Shown here: positions 46,353-54,718 of the stretch, piece after piece | Layout of the letters: each line of letters opens with the position of its first letter | Numbering within the stretch: position 1 is the stretch's first letter | Source of the DNA: Marinobacter sp. ATCH36 | Lineage (GTDB): Bacteria > Pseudomonadota > Gammaproteobacteria > Pseudomonadales > Oleiphilaceae | Reading direction: 5' to 3' | Assembly (NCBI RefSeq): GCF_023555055.1 | Contig: NZ_JAMJPL010000001.1 | Span: 1,054,001 to 1,118,000 of the forward strand | Length of the DNA stretch: 64,000 nucleotides | Made by a program: the position numbers and the translations under genes | The notes under the pieces: generated by a model | What the model saw: only the letters and a program-made list of their open reading frames with translations | What the model was told of the DNA's origin: nothing | Database searches by the model: none

Positions 46353-47006
46353 TCACCAGTCAAAGGGACACGCAGTGCAGCCTTCCATATAGGTTCCTTC
46401 GAAGGTCGCGTAATGGATGCGCGTGCCGGTCAGATCCGCGTTTGCCAGATTGGCCAGCCCCATTTTGGCTTCCTGAAGATTCGCCCCCGTCATGTTGGCT
46501 CCCTCCAGGTTCGCCTTCGGCAACCAGGAAATCTCAAAACTGCTGTAGGGCATGTTGACGTTTTTCAGTGTTGCCCCGGAAAACCGCGAAAAATCGAAGT
46601 TGGCACCAGTCAGATCAGCCCCCGTGAAGTCAGCACCCTGGGCAAACAGATATTCTCCCTGCATTCCCTGCAGCCGGGCGTTTCTCAGGGTGGCGCCCCT
46701 CATGCTTGCCCGGTAGACCTGAAGGCGGAAGCCGGTGACGTCGTCGAGGTTTGCTCCGTCTAGGTTGGCATCTCTAAGGCTGGTATGGCTAAGGTTGGCT
46801 CCGGACAGGTTGGCGCCGCGGAAGTTGGCGGAGCGCAGATTCATATTCGACAAGTCGGCTCCCCGGAGGTCGGCACCGGCGCAGCTGGTTTCCCGCTCCA
46901 GTTTGCAGCCATTGACTACGGGGGGCTGATCCAGGTTGGCCATGTAATCGCCAGCCAGAACCGGTGTGAAGAACGCTAAGAGCGAGGCGGTAACAAGATG
47001 TCCCAT
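46353..47006 (-). CDS. Secreted pentapeptide-repeat protein of the PQQ-alcohol locus
   Basis: 217 residues with a signal peptide (VTASLLAFFTPVLAG) and about 25 tandem A(D/N)LxX pentapeptides forming a right-handed quadrilateral beta-helix. Cysteines occur at the helix start (GCKLERETSCAG) and at the end (GCTACPFDW), likely capping disulphides in the periplasm. Similar genes sit near pedE/exaA in pseudomonads. It follows exaA by 67 nt on the same strand. Function unknown; stabilising or partnering the dehydrogenase is inference. Confidence 0.8.
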   Translation of the reverse strand: MGHLVTASLLAFFTPVLAGDYMANLDQPPVVNGCKLERETSCAGADLRGADLSNMNLRSANFRGANLSGANLSHTSLRDANLDGANLDDVTGFRLQVYRASMRGATLRNARLQGMQGEYLFAQGADFTGADLTGANFDFSRFSGATLKNVNMPYSSFEISWLPKANLEGANMTGANLQEAKMGLANLANADLTGTRIHYATFEGTYMEGCTACPFDW

Positions 47007-47073
47007 GATTTGACTCCAGAACGAGAGGCGAAAGAGGGGCCCGGCGAAGCGCCAGGCCCAAGTCGGAGGACAG

Positions 47074-48927
47074 TTAGCGGGAAGCCTGTGCCCAGGAAGG
47101 CATCTTGAAGACCCAGAATGAACCGCCCTGTGAGATGGGCTTGGTCAGTTCGGCCATATCACCACCCCAGAGCGGAACAGCGCCGCCGTAACCTGAGGCA
47201 ACACCAATGTACTGTTCGCCGTCCATTTCCCAGGTGATCGGCGATGAAATGATTCCAGAGCCAGTCTGGAATTTCCAAAGCTCTTCACCGGTTTCGGAAT
47301 TGAAGGCTTTGAGGTAGCCATCACCAGTGCCGGTGAAGACCAGGCCCCCTTTGGTAGTAAGAACGCCGGCCCACAGCGGCATTTTTTCCTTGTGTTCCCA
47401 TTCAACCTCACCGGTCAACGGATTCATGGCCCGCAAAATACCAACATGGTCGTCATACATGCGTTTGATGCGGAAGCCCTGGCCAAGATAAGCGGCGCCT
47501 TTCTTGTAGGTGACTTCCTCTGTCCAGTAGTCCTCTTTCCAGTGGTTGGCCGGCACGTAAAACAGACCGGTATCCTGGCTGTAAGCCATCGGGTTCCAGT
47601 TCTTACCGCCAAGGAAGGGCGGAGAGACCTCAATGGACTCGCCGCGAGTTTCACCCTCGGCGATGGGAGGTGGCCGCTGACCCTCGGGCTCGACCGGGCG
47701 ACCGTCCTCGCCAATTCGTTCTGCCCAGGTGATGTTGTCCACGAAGGGAAAGGCGTTTATGAATTGGCCATCTTCGCGATTGACCAAATAGAAGAAGCCG
47801 TTACGGTCGGCGTGAGCCGTTGCCTTCACAGTCTCTCCATTTTCCTCGTACTCAAACAGCACCAGTTCATTGTTGCCCGAGAAATCCCAGGCGTCGTTCG
47901 GTGTATGCTGATAGAACCACTTTACCTCACCAGTGGTCGGGTCAACGCCTACCTGGCCGGAGGTGTAGAGGTTATCGTAGTCTGCTGGGTCGCCGCCGGG
48001 TGCTGTCCGCTTCCAGGTGTTCCAGGGGGCCGGATTGCCAGCGCCGATAATAATCGTGTTGGTTTCCGCGTCAAAGCTGGCGCTTTGCCAGGGGGCGCCA
48101 CCGCCATGGCTCCAGGCTTCCACCTTGCCGGTCTCGGTGTTGGGATCATCCGGCCAGCTGGGCGCACGGGGGTCGCCGGTGGGGGTGCTCTTTTCACCGT
48201 TCAGGCGGCCATAGTGGCCTTCAACGAACGGGCGCATCCAGACTTCTTCCCCGGTATCCGGATCGCGGGCAAACAGCTTGCCTACCACGCCAAACTCGTC
48301 GCCGGAGGAACCATGAATCAGAAGAACCTTGCCGGTGTTCTGATCTTTGACCAGGGTTGGGGCACCCGTCATCGTGTAACCGGCTTGGTGATCGCCGAAT
48401 TTCTCCCGCCAGACCACTTCCCCGGTGTCCTTGTCCAGCGCAACGATGCCGGCATCCAGGGTGCCAAAGAAAACCTTGTCGCCGAAGATAGCAGCACCAC
48501 GGTTGACCACGTCACAGCAGGGGCGGATGCCCTCTGGCAGGCGATGGTTGTATTCCCAGAGACGTTCACCGGATTTGGCATCGAGTGCCCAAATTCGGGA
48601 ATAAGAACCGGTCACGTAAATGACGCCGTCATGAACCAGCGCCTGGGACTCCTGCCCCCTCTGCTTCTCATCGCCGAAAGAAAAGGACCAGGCCGGAACG
48701 AGCCGCTCTACGTTTTCGCGATTGACTGTTGTCATCGGGCTGTAGCGTTGCGCCTTGGGTCCGATGCCATAACCGAGAACATCACCGGTAGTCTCGGCGT
48801 CATTTGCGATGTCATTCCAGGTCACGTCTCTTGCCTGGGCCTGAAGGGCGAAGCCGCTGGCACTGCCTAGTGCCAGCGTCAAGCCAATGGCTCTTGCGAT
48901 AGCCGATTTGTGATATGTGTGTTTCAT
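47074..48927 (-). CDS. exaA: PQQ-dependent alcohol dehydrogenase, calcium type (ExaA/PedE-like)
   Basis: Periplasmic quinoprotein oxidising alcohols and passing electrons to cytochrome c550. 617 residues: signal peptide (cleavage near AQAR), eight-bladed propeller with tryptophan-docking repeats, the vicinal disulphide in [10 protein letters not shown], and the catalytic Asp in [12 protein letters not shown]. The residue two after the catalytic Asp is Ser, not Asp, which is the Ca(II) form. ATG 48927 has AGGGGA upstream and gives the signal peptide. A pair of CGGGAA...TTCCCG palindromes lies about 110-145 nt upstream. exaB is divergent across a 367-nt control region. Confidence 0.95.
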   Translation of the reverse strand: MKHTYHKSAIARAIGLTLALGSASGFALQAQARDVTWNDIANDAETTGDVLGYGIGPKAQRYSPMTTVNRENVERLVPAWSFSFGDEKQRGQESQALVHDGVIYVTGSYSRIWALDAKSGERLWEYNHRLPEGIRPCCDVVNRGAAIFGDKVFFGTLDAGIVALDKDTGEVVWREKFGDHQAGYTMTGAPTLVKDQNTGKVLLIHGSSGDEFGVVGKLFARDPDTGEEVWMRPFVEGHYGRLNGEKSTPTGDPRAPSWPDDPNTETGKVEAWSHGGGAPWQSASFDAETNTIIIGAGNPAPWNTWKRTAPGGDPADYDNLYTSGQVGVDPTTGEVKWFYQHTPNDAWDFSGNNELVLFEYEENGETVKATAHADRNGFFYLVNREDGQFINAFPFVDNITWAERIGEDGRPVEPEGQRPPPIAEGETRGESIEVSPPFLGGKNWNPMAYSQDTGLFYVPANHWKEDYWTEEVTYKKGAAYLGQGFRIKRMYDDHVGILRAMNPLTGEVEWEHKEKMPLWAGVLTTKGGLVFTGTGDGYLKAFNSETGEELWKFQTGSGIISSPITWEMDGEQYIGVASGYGGAVPLWGGDMAELTKPISQGGSFWVFKMPSWAQASR

Positions 48928-49036
48928 GAAGATTTCCCCTTGGTTTTTGTTGTCATTCACGCGTTTGTATCGCGTCGACATGCCAAGTTTTAGTCCGCTA
49001 CGAACATGAAAGCGACGGAAAAAACCATAAAAATGT

Positions 49037-49072
49037 CGGGAAAAATTCGATAAAAAGCGGGAAAAATTCCCG
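49037..49072. promoter_or_regulatory. Tandem palindromic sites upstream of exaA
   Basis: CGGGAAAAATTCCCG (49058-49072, extending to GCGGGAA/TTCCCGC) and a degenerate copy CGGGAAAAATTCG (49037-49049) are exactly 21 bp apart, two helical turns. The same palindrome occurs upstream of the second dehydrogenase. Likely sites for one of the NarL-type regulators. Confidence 0.6.
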
Positions 49073-49158
49073 CATGCTCGGTGTTTGATTGAAATGAAGC
49101 CATTTTTTTATGTTGGATTTGGAGCCTCATGCTTTGGCGCCAGTTCTGCACGCCTACT

Positions 49159-49170
49159 ACCAAGGAACTA
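49159..49170 (+). promoter_or_regulatory. Shared 12-mer, site 3, inside a 10-bp inverted repeat
   Basis: ACCAAGGAACTA, 124 nt before the exaB start. It lies in the 36-nt loop of a perfect inverted repeat, CTTTGGCGCC (49132-49141) with GGCGCCAAAG (49178-49187). A related TACTACCAAG stands at 50758-50767, about the same distance before the second dehydrogenase. The rest of the 48928-49294 gap is AT-rich control DNA with no gene seen. Confidence 0.5.
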
Positions 49171-49294
49171 GAGCGAAGGCGCCAAAGTGGCATTCTGATC
49201 GCCATGGCGTGTTCCTAAACTTGAATCAGGTAGCTGGCAATGCATTCACAACAAACAGCCAGCGCACGGGGATTCAATATAGAGGTAACACAAC

Positions 49295-49723
49295 ATGTCA
49301 GTTTCTTTGTCCTTAAAGGCTATTGTCGCTGCGGGTTTACTTACCGCAGCCGGTCTTGCCATGTCTCATGGAGACGTCACGCCCCAGGAAGTGGATACCG
49401 GGGATCTGCCCGATCTTGGCAAGGAAGCACTGATGGAAAATCCGTTCCGGAAGGGGAGCGAGCACGGCGACAAGCATGATGAGGCCGTCAAGGTTGGCAA
49501 GAGCGGTTACGCCGGCAACTGCGCTGTCTGCCATGGCATTGAAGCCATGTCTGGTGGACTGACCCCCGACCTGCGAGAGCTGTCGGAGTGGGACGATGAA
49601 TATTTCATCGGTCGTGTCATGAACGGTACAGGGCGGGGCATGCCGTCGTTCAAGGATAACCTTGACCAAACCGCCATCTGGGCGATCAAGACTTACATCG
49701 AGTCAGTCCCCCAGCCCGAATAA
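49295..49723 (+). CDS. exaB: Cytochrome c550, electron acceptor of the alcohol dehydrogenase
   Basis: 142 residues with a signal peptide (cleavage near AMSHG) and one haem-binding motif CAVCH near residue 77; the axial Met is likely in RGMPSFKD. It takes electrons from the periplasmic quinoproteins. GAGG lies about 12 nt before the ATG. The binding-protein gene follows by 49 nt in the same unit. Confidence 0.92.
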   Translation: MSVSLSLKAIVAAGLLTAAGLAMSHGDVTPQEVDTGDLPDLGKEALMENPFRKGSEHGDKHDEAVKVGKSGYAGNCAVCHGIEAMSGGLTPDLRELSEWDDEYFIGRVMNGTGRGMPSFKDNLDQTAIWAIKTYIESVPQPE

Positions 49724-49772
49724 GAGGAAGCATAGTGCATTTTAACGGCTGGAATTTCCGGGAGATGATTTT

Positions 49773-50705
49773 ATGAAGTCAGCTTTTCATGCCTTGATGC
49801 TGGTTTTGGTGCTCTTGAGCATCAGCCAGGTGCAGGCGCAGCAATCCCGCAGCCTGATTCCTGACCGTACTCTGGATATCGTGCAGGATTCCGGCTATCT
49901 GAACGTCGGTATGTACAAGGATTTCCCACCTTACTCCTATGAGGTGGAGGGCGAGGCCAGGGGAGTGGATGCAGACCTCGGCCGCCGCATTGCCGAGGGC
50001 CTTGGGGTTGAATTCCGGCCCTACTGGATCATCCCCGATGAAAACCTGGGTGACGATCTGCGCAACCACATATGGAAAGGGCACTACCTGGCGAAGACCC
50101 GCATCGCTGACATCATGATGCGGGTGCCTTATGACAGCACCTTCAAATACATGCGCGATTCCACGGGCGAAATGATCAACGAGCAGGTGGTTTTCTTCGG
50201 CCCATACCAGCAGGAACGGTGGCAGATTGCCTTCGACACGAACCGGCTGGACGGTTTGGAAACCGTTGCTGTTTTTCAGTACCACCCCATTGGTGTGGAG
50301 GTCGACACCCTTCCTGCTACCTACCTCACGTCGGCGTTTGGTGGGCGCTTGCGAAACCAGGTCAAGCATTACAGGAACGTTGGCGAAGCATTCGTGGCGA
50401 TGGAACAGGATGAGGTCGCTGGCGTTATGGGTATGCGTGCGGAGATTGAACACCAATTGGCTGCACATGCAGGCAATGGCTTCACCAAGGCGGGGAATGG
50501 CTTCCCGGGAATGACGAAACAGGTCTGGGATGTGGGCCTGGCGGTTCGTCATACCCACAGAGCTCTCGGATATGCCATCGCAGCGATAGTTGATGGCATG
50601 GTCAGATCCGGGGAAATGGCGGAGCTTTATGCCGGCCACGGACTTTCCTACAACCGTCCTGGATATTACGACGAAATTCTGGGCTCCGGGGCGACCGGAG
50701 AATAG
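49773..50705 (+). CDS. Quinoprotein-associated periplasmic binding protein (MxaJ/XoxJ-like)
   Basis: 310 residues with a signal peptide (cleavage after VQAQ). The mature protein has the type 3 extracellular-solute fold (LNVGMYKDFPPYSYEVEGEARGVDADLGRRIAEGLGVEF). No ABC transporter is adjacent; members of this family (MxaJ/XoxJ) accompany PQQ dehydrogenases and may help assemble or activate them. It lies between exaB and the second dehydrogenase and is followed by a terminator. Confidence 0.85.
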   Translation: MKSAFHALMLVLVLLSISQVQAQQSRSLIPDRTLDIVQDSGYLNVGMYKDFPPYSYEVEGEARGVDADLGRRIAEGLGVEFRPYWIIPDENLGDDLRNHIWKGHYLAKTRIADIMMRVPYDSTFKYMRDSTGEMINEQVVFFGPYQQERWQIAFDTNRLDGLETVAVFQYHPIGVEVDTLPATYLTSAFGGRLRNQVKHYRNVGEAFVAMEQDEVAGVMGMRAEIEHQLAAHAGNGFTKAGNGFPGMTKQVWDVGLAVRHTHRALGYAIAAIVDGMVRSGEMAELYAGHGLSYNRPGYYDEILGSGATGE

Positions 50706-50722
50706 CTCGTCGTTTCCTCTTC

Positions 50723-50746
50723 AGCCCGCCATGCGCGGGCTTTTTC
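50723..50746 (+). terminator. Terminator of the exaB operon
   Basis: AGCCCGC and GCGGGCT form a 7-bp stem with a 5-nt loop, followed by a T-tract, 17 nt after the binding-protein stop. Confidence 0.85.
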
Positions 50747-50835
50747 ATGAGGGTCTTACTACCAAGTGATGAGAAAACCTGTTCTGGCGGTTAATTGTTG
50801 CGATTGCGGGTGAAGCCAAGAATGTGGGTTAGAGG

Positions 50836-50850
50836 CGGGAATAATTCCCG
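50836..50850. promoter_or_regulatory. Palindromic site upstream of the lanthanide-type dehydrogenase
   Basis: CGGGAATAATTCCCG, 44 nt before the start codon at 50895. It is identical at 14 of 15 positions to the palindrome upstream of exaA. Confidence 0.6.
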
Positions 50851-50894
50851 GTTCGCTGCATACACTGACAACAAGAGAATTGGAGAGCGCAACC

Positions 50895-52670
50895 ATGAGA
50901 TCGAATTCGTTCGGTAAACAGTTTGCCGCCAGTGCCCTGGCGCTGGCTGTATCCCTGGGGGCCCACGCGGTCACCGATGAAGACATCCTGAATGACCATA
51001 ATACGGTTGATGACATCGTAAGCTACGGTATGGGCGTTCAGGGCCAGCGTTTCAGCCCGATGACGGCCCTTAATACGGACAACGTAAAGTATCTGCAGCC
51101 GGCGTGGGCGTTCTCGTTTGGTGGTGAGAAACAGCGGGGGCAGGAATCCCAGCCAATGATCAAGGATGGCGTTATGTACGTGACGGCGTCCTATTCACGC
51201 GCTTATGCGATTGATGCGCGTACAGGGGAGGAAATCTGGCAGTACGATGCCCGTCTTCCGGATGGCATTATGCCGTGTTGCGACGTGGTTAACCGTGGAG
51301 GGGCTCTTTACGACGACCTGTTCATTTTCGGTACTCTCGACGCCAAACTGGTCGCCCTGAATAAAGACACTGGCAAGGTGGTGTGGATCAAGAAAGTCGC
51401 CGATTACCAGGCCGGTTATTCAATGACGGCGGCCCCGCTGATTGTCAAGGGCAAGCTGATCACTGGCGTTTCCGGAGGTGAGTTTGGCATTGTCGGCAAG
51501 GTTGAAGCCCGCGACCCGAACACCGGTGATCTGCTGTGGGTTCGTCCGACGGTGGAAGGCCACATGGGTTATGTCTACAAGGATGGCAAGGAAATTGAAA
51601 ACGGTATTTCCGGTGGCGAAGCAGGCAAGACCTGGCCCGGCGACATGTGGAAGACAGGCGGTGCGGCCCCTTGGCTGGGAGGTACTTACGACCCGGATAC
51701 CGACTCGCTATTCTTCGGCACTGGTAACCCCGCCCCCTGGAACTCGCACCTGCGCCCGGGGGACAACCTGTTCTCATCCTCACGCGTAGCGATTGACCCG
51801 GAAGATGGCAGCATCAAATGGCATTTCCAGACCACGCCTAACGATGGCTGGGATTACGACGGTGTGAACGAGCTGATTTCCTTCGATTATGAGGAAAACG
51901 GCAAAACCGTCAAGGCGGCTGCTACAGCGGATCGTAACGGTTTCTTCTACGTTCTGAACCGCGAGAATGGCGACTTTATTCGCGGCTTCCCGTTCGTGGA
52001 CAAGATCACCTGGGCCGAAGGCCTGAACGAGGATGGAAGCCCCATCTACAACACCGAGAACGGTCGTCCGGGCAACCCGGCTGATATGGATGGCGAGAAG
52101 GGTGAAACCGTTGTCGCCTTCCCGGCGTTTCTTGGCGGTAAAAACTGGATGCCCATGGCTTACAGCCAGGACACCGGCCTGTTCTATGTTCCTTCCAACG
52201 AATGGTCCATGGATATCTGGAACGAGCCGGTTTCCTACAAGAAGGGCGCCGCCTATCTGGGTGCGGGCTTTACCATCAAACCTGCAAACGATGACTTTAT
52301 CGGTGTTCTGCGCGCGGTTGATCCGAAAACCGGTGAGGAAGTCTGGCGCTACAATAACCCGGCTCCACTTTGGGGTGGTGTATTGGCAACCGCGGGCAAT
52401 CTGGTCTTTACCGGCACGCCTGAAGGCTACCTGAAAGCGTTCGACGCCAAGACCGGCGAGGAACTCTACAAGTTCAATACCGGTACCGGCGTCGTCGGCA
52501 CCCCCGTAACCTGGGAAATGGACGGCGAGCAGTACGTGTCCATCTCCACTGGCTGGGGCGGTGCGGTGCCTCTCTGGGGTGGCGAAGTGGCCGCGGTGGT
52601 CAAGGACTTCAACCAGGGTGGCACGGTCTGGACTTTCAAGCTGCCGAGTGATCGGGTTGCGAGCAACTGA
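50895..52670 (+). CDS. PQQ-dependent alcohol dehydrogenase, lanthanide type (PedH-like)
   Basis: 591 residues: signal peptide (cleavage near AHAV), eight-bladed propeller, vicinal disulphide in [10 protein letters not shown], and the active-site segment [12 protein letters not shown]. The Asp two positions after the catalytic Asp is the hallmark of rare-earth-dependent enzymes (XoxF, ExaF, PedH). It is clearly a paralogue of the calcium-type enzyme 2 kb upstream. TGGAGAG precedes the ATG and a terminator follows. Substrate range is likely broad primary alcohols and aldehydes, from family knowledge. Confidence 0.93.
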   Translation: MRSNSFGKQFAASALALAVSLGAHAVTDEDILNDHNTVDDIVSYGMGVQGQRFSPMTALNTDNVKYLQPAWAFSFGGEKQRGQESQPMIKDGVMYVTASYSRAYAIDARTGEEIWQYDARLPDGIMPCCDVVNRGGALYDDLFIFGTLDAKLVALNKDTGKVVWIKKVADYQAGYSMTAAPLIVKGKLITGVSGGEFGIVGKVEARDPNTGDLLWVRPTVEGHMGYVYKDGKEIENGISGGEAGKTWPGDMWKTGGAAPWLGGTYDPDTDSLFFGTGNPAPWNSHLRPGDNLFSSSRVAIDPEDGSIKWHFQTTPNDGWDYDGVNELISFDYEENGKTVKAAATADRNGFFYVLNRENGDFIRGFPFVDKITWAEGLNEDGSPIYNTENGRPGNPADMDGEKGETVVAFPAFLGGKNWMPMAYSQDTGLFYVPSNEWSMDIWNEPVSYKKGAAYLGAGFTIKPANDDFIGVLRAVDPKTGEEVWRYNNPAPLWGGVLATAGNLVFTGTPEGYLKAFDAKTGEELYKFNTGTGVVGTPVTWEMDGEQYVSISTGWGGAVPLWGGEVAAVVKDFNQGGTVWTFKLPSDRVASN

Positions 52671-52704
52671 TCCAGCGTTACGCCTGATGTTATATCGGTG
52701 TTCA

Positions 52705-52731
52705 GGGGCTGCCTTCGGGTAGCCCCTTTTT
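52705..52731 (+). terminator. Terminator of the lanthanide-type dehydrogenase gene
   Basis: GGGGCT pairs with AGCCCC around a GCC/GGG inner stem and TTC loop, followed by TTTTT, 35 nt after the stop codon. Confidence 0.88.
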
Positions 52732-52753
52732 ATTGCAACACCGCAGGGCCCAC

Positions 52754-53539
52754 TCAGGCTGCCTGATGGCGGGCTGTCTGAGCAACCGAGTCGTTGATGT
52801 CCTCTAACAGTTTGCTGTCGGCCTGGCCAATCGGCAGGTCGTAGGTGATGGTTGCGCCGAATGCTTCGGGGTCGTGGGGATCGCGGCGAACCTTGTCAAA
52901 GACCAGTAGCCGTGTACCCAGATAGAAGCCTTCCTTCAGATCGTGGGTCACCATGAAAATAGTGGTGCCGGTTTCCTGCCACAGCTTCAGCAGCAAATCG
53001 TGCATGTCTTTGCGAATCCCCGGGTCCAGAGCGCCAAAGGGCTCGTCCAGCAGTAACACGCGCGGGCGCATGATCAGGGACTGGGCTATAGCGAGGCGCT
53101 GCTGCATGCCACCGGAGAGTTCGTGTGGCCACTTGGTGGCGGACGCCTCCAGGCCAACCGACGTCAGCATCGCATCCACTTTCTCCAAAGCTTTTCGCCG
53201 GGCAGTGCCAAACAGTTTGCCAAGCCAGGGCCTCTGCTCCAGCTCCAGGCTCATCAGGACATTCTGGCGCACGGTCAGGTGCGGGAACACCGAATAGCGC
53301 TGGAACACAATCCCACGGTTTCTATCAGGTTCTCCCGGAAACGGCTCGCCTTCGAGCAGCAGCTCACCACGGCTCGGCGTTTCCTGACCCAGCAGCATTT
53401 TCAGGAAGGTGGACTTGCCGCAGCCTGACGCGCCAACCAGGGTGCAAAATTCACCCTGTTTCACGCTCAGGTTCAGGTTCTCCAGCACCACCAGGTCGCC
53501 ATACTCTTTCCAGAGATTATTTACGGTAATGAAGCTCAT
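52754..53539 (-). CDS. ABC transporter ATP-binding protein of the riboswitch-controlled guanidine transporter
   Basis: 261 residues, NitT/TauT type. Walker A VGASGCGKST, Q-loop FQRYSVFPHLT, signature LSGGMQQR, Walker B LLLDEPFGALD and switch His VTHD are intact. The C-terminal extension (about 205-261) is typical of urea/guanidine-linked members. ATG 53539 is contiguous with the permease stop (TGATG), with GGAGG upstream. It belongs to the transcript that begins with the guanidine-I riboswitch. Confidence 0.87.
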   Translation of the reverse strand: MSFITVNNLWKEYGDLVVLENLNLSVKQGEFCTLVGASGCGKSTFLKMLLGQETPSRGELLLEGEPFPGEPDRNRGIVFQRYSVFPHLTVRQNVLMSLELEQRPWLGKLFGTARRKALEKVDAMLTSVGLEASATKWPHELSGGMQQRLAIAQSLIMRPRVLLLDEPFGALDPGIRKDMHDLLLKLWQETGTTIFMVTHDLKEGFYLGTRLLVFDKVRRDPHDPEAFGATITYDLPIGQADSKLLEDINDSVAQTARHQAA

Positions 53540-54354
53540 CAGTGGCCTCCTGCGTTGTACCACGGGAACAGCCTGCGGTTGGCAAAACGCAGACACTGGT
53601 CGATAACAATGGCGAGAATGGTGATCCAGATGACATATGGCAGGATCACATCCATGGCGAGATAGCGCCGCACCAGGAAAATGCGATAGCCAAGGCCCTC
53701 GGTGGAGGCAATGGCTTCCGCTGCAATCAGGAATAGCCAGGCCGGACCCAGGCTCAGGCGTACCGCATCGATCAGACGGGGCAGAACCTGGGGCAGCACC
53801 ATGCGGGTAATTACCTGCCAGGAGTTGGCACCCAGGGTCTGAATCTTGATCAGTTGCTCGCCTGGTAGCTCACGGACACGCTGGGCTACGTCCCGCATCA
53901 TGATGGGCGCCGTCCCGATGACAATCAGCATGACTTTCGAGAGTTCACCCAGGCCGAATACGATAAACAGGATCGGCAGTATGGCCAGGGGTGGCACCAT
54001 GGAAAGCGCTGATACCAGCGGTGCCAGGTTGGCCCTTATCAGCGGCAGGGCGCCATTGAGGATGCCCACTATCAGGCCCAGGAAGGCGGCGATACCAACG
54101 CCAATCGCCAGGCGTTGCAGGCTGGCGGTGGTGTCCTGCCACATCAGATAGTCGCCGCTGCGCCGGTCTTCCTGAAAGGCCATGCGGTCCACTGCCGCTG
54201 TCATCTGTTCCAGGCCGGGTAGCAGTTTGTCGTTGGGGTTCGCAGCCAGTCGCTCCTGGGAGGCAAGGCTGTAGATCAGCATGATCAACAGGAAGGGCAG
54301 CAGGCCAAGCAGGATAGCCGAAACACGCCCGGGATGGCGGTTGATCAGTCGCAT
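53539..54354 (-). CDS. ABC transporter permease of the riboswitch-controlled guanidine transporter
   Basis: 271 residues, one N-terminal segment (about 12-31) then about five membrane segments; the ATPase-contact loop is RDVAQRVRELPGEQLIKIQTLGANSWQVITRMVLPQVLPRL. ATG 54354 is chosen because GGAG lies 7 nt upstream; the longer frame begins with GTG inside the riboswitch leader. Being first after a guanidine-I aptamer, it is likely a guanidinium importer with the binding protein encoded at 58327. Urea transport is the older annotation. Confidence 0.88.
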   Translation of the reverse strand: MRLINRHPGRVSAILLGLLPFLLIMLIYSLASQERLAANPNDKLLPGLEQMTAAVDRMAFQEDRRSGDYLMWQDTTASLQRLAIGVGIAAFLGLIVGILNGALPLIRANLAPLVSALSMVPPLAILPILFIVFGLGELSKVMLIVIGTAPIMMRDVAQRVRELPGEQLIKIQTLGANSWQVITRMVLPQVLPRLIDAVRLSLGPAWLFLIAAEAIASTEGLGYRIFLVRRYLAMDVILPYVIWITILAIVIDQCLRFANRRLFPWYNAGGH

Positions 54355-54363
54355 AGGTTCTCT

Positions 54364-54460
54364 CCTCTGGTCACACAACACGGCAAGGCCATCGCGGGCA
54401 ACAGCGTCCCTTGCGATTCAGTCTCCCGGGCTTTTGTCCCGCCGTGTAACCTCCCAGAGG
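54364..54460 (-). promoter_or_regulatory. Possible expression platform pairing the aptamer with the ribosome site
   Basis: Two aptamer segments, CCTCTGG (54454-54460) and ACACGGC (54441-54447), are exactly complementary to CCAGAGG (54364-54370) and GCCGTGT (54378-54384). The CCAGAGG segment covers the start of the permease ribosome site AGAGGAGAG. Ligand binding, which fixes the aptamer fold, would free that site, so a translational ON switch is inferred. Confidence 0.55.
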
Positions 54461-54530
54461 TCGGTAACTCTCGGACCAGCCATTCGGTCTGCTGTTGCAG
54501 ATTCTTCCGAACCGGAACCCTAGTCACCCA
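54421..54530 (-). promoter_or_regulatory. Guanidine-I riboswitch (ykkC class)
   Basis: The minus strand carries the consensus blocks of the class in order: CTAGGGTTCCG, then GGCTGGTCCGAGAG, then ACACGG, then GGGACAAAAGCCCGGGAG. Spacing and order match the free-guanidinium aptamer. It ends 66 nt before the permease start. Recognition is by eye from the conserved blocks. Confidence 0.92.
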
Positions 54531-54611
54531 TTGTATTCTTTGTGTTCTCCGCATGGTTTGCGGTGTTGTTGTGAACGGATCGGGGTTGTTAAAACCGTCT
54601 GCCCAGAACAG

Positions 54612-54627
54612 TGCAGATGGCGTGCCA
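54612..54627 (-). promoter_or_regulatory. Sigma-54 promoter for the guanidine transporter transcript
   Basis: TGGCACGCCATCTGCA on the minus strand matches TGGCACGNNNNTTGCW at all but one position, with the GG and GC at the required spacing. Initiation near 54601 would give a leader of about 70 nt before the aptamer. Confidence 0.75.
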
Positions 54628-54681
54628 GATTGATGAAACCGGTGAAATCGCTGCAAACCGCCAATGCCAGGCCCGAATGGG

Positions 54682-54698
54682 TGCACTGTTGTGGTGCC
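54682..54698. promoter_or_regulatory. NtrC-like enhancer site
   Basis: TGCACTGTTGTGGTGCC keeps both half-sites of the NtrC consensus (TGCAC-N5-TGGTGC). It lies about 55 bp upstream of the sigma-54 element, the usual place for an NtrC enhancer. Between 54531 and 54718 no gene was seen. Confidence 0.6.
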
Positions 54699-54718
54699 GG
54701 GACTTTTCGGGTGCACCG

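Noticed and set aside
47392..48870. 492-codon open frame antisense to exaA
   Set aside because: It is an antisense shadow; the quinoprotein motifs are all on the minus strand.
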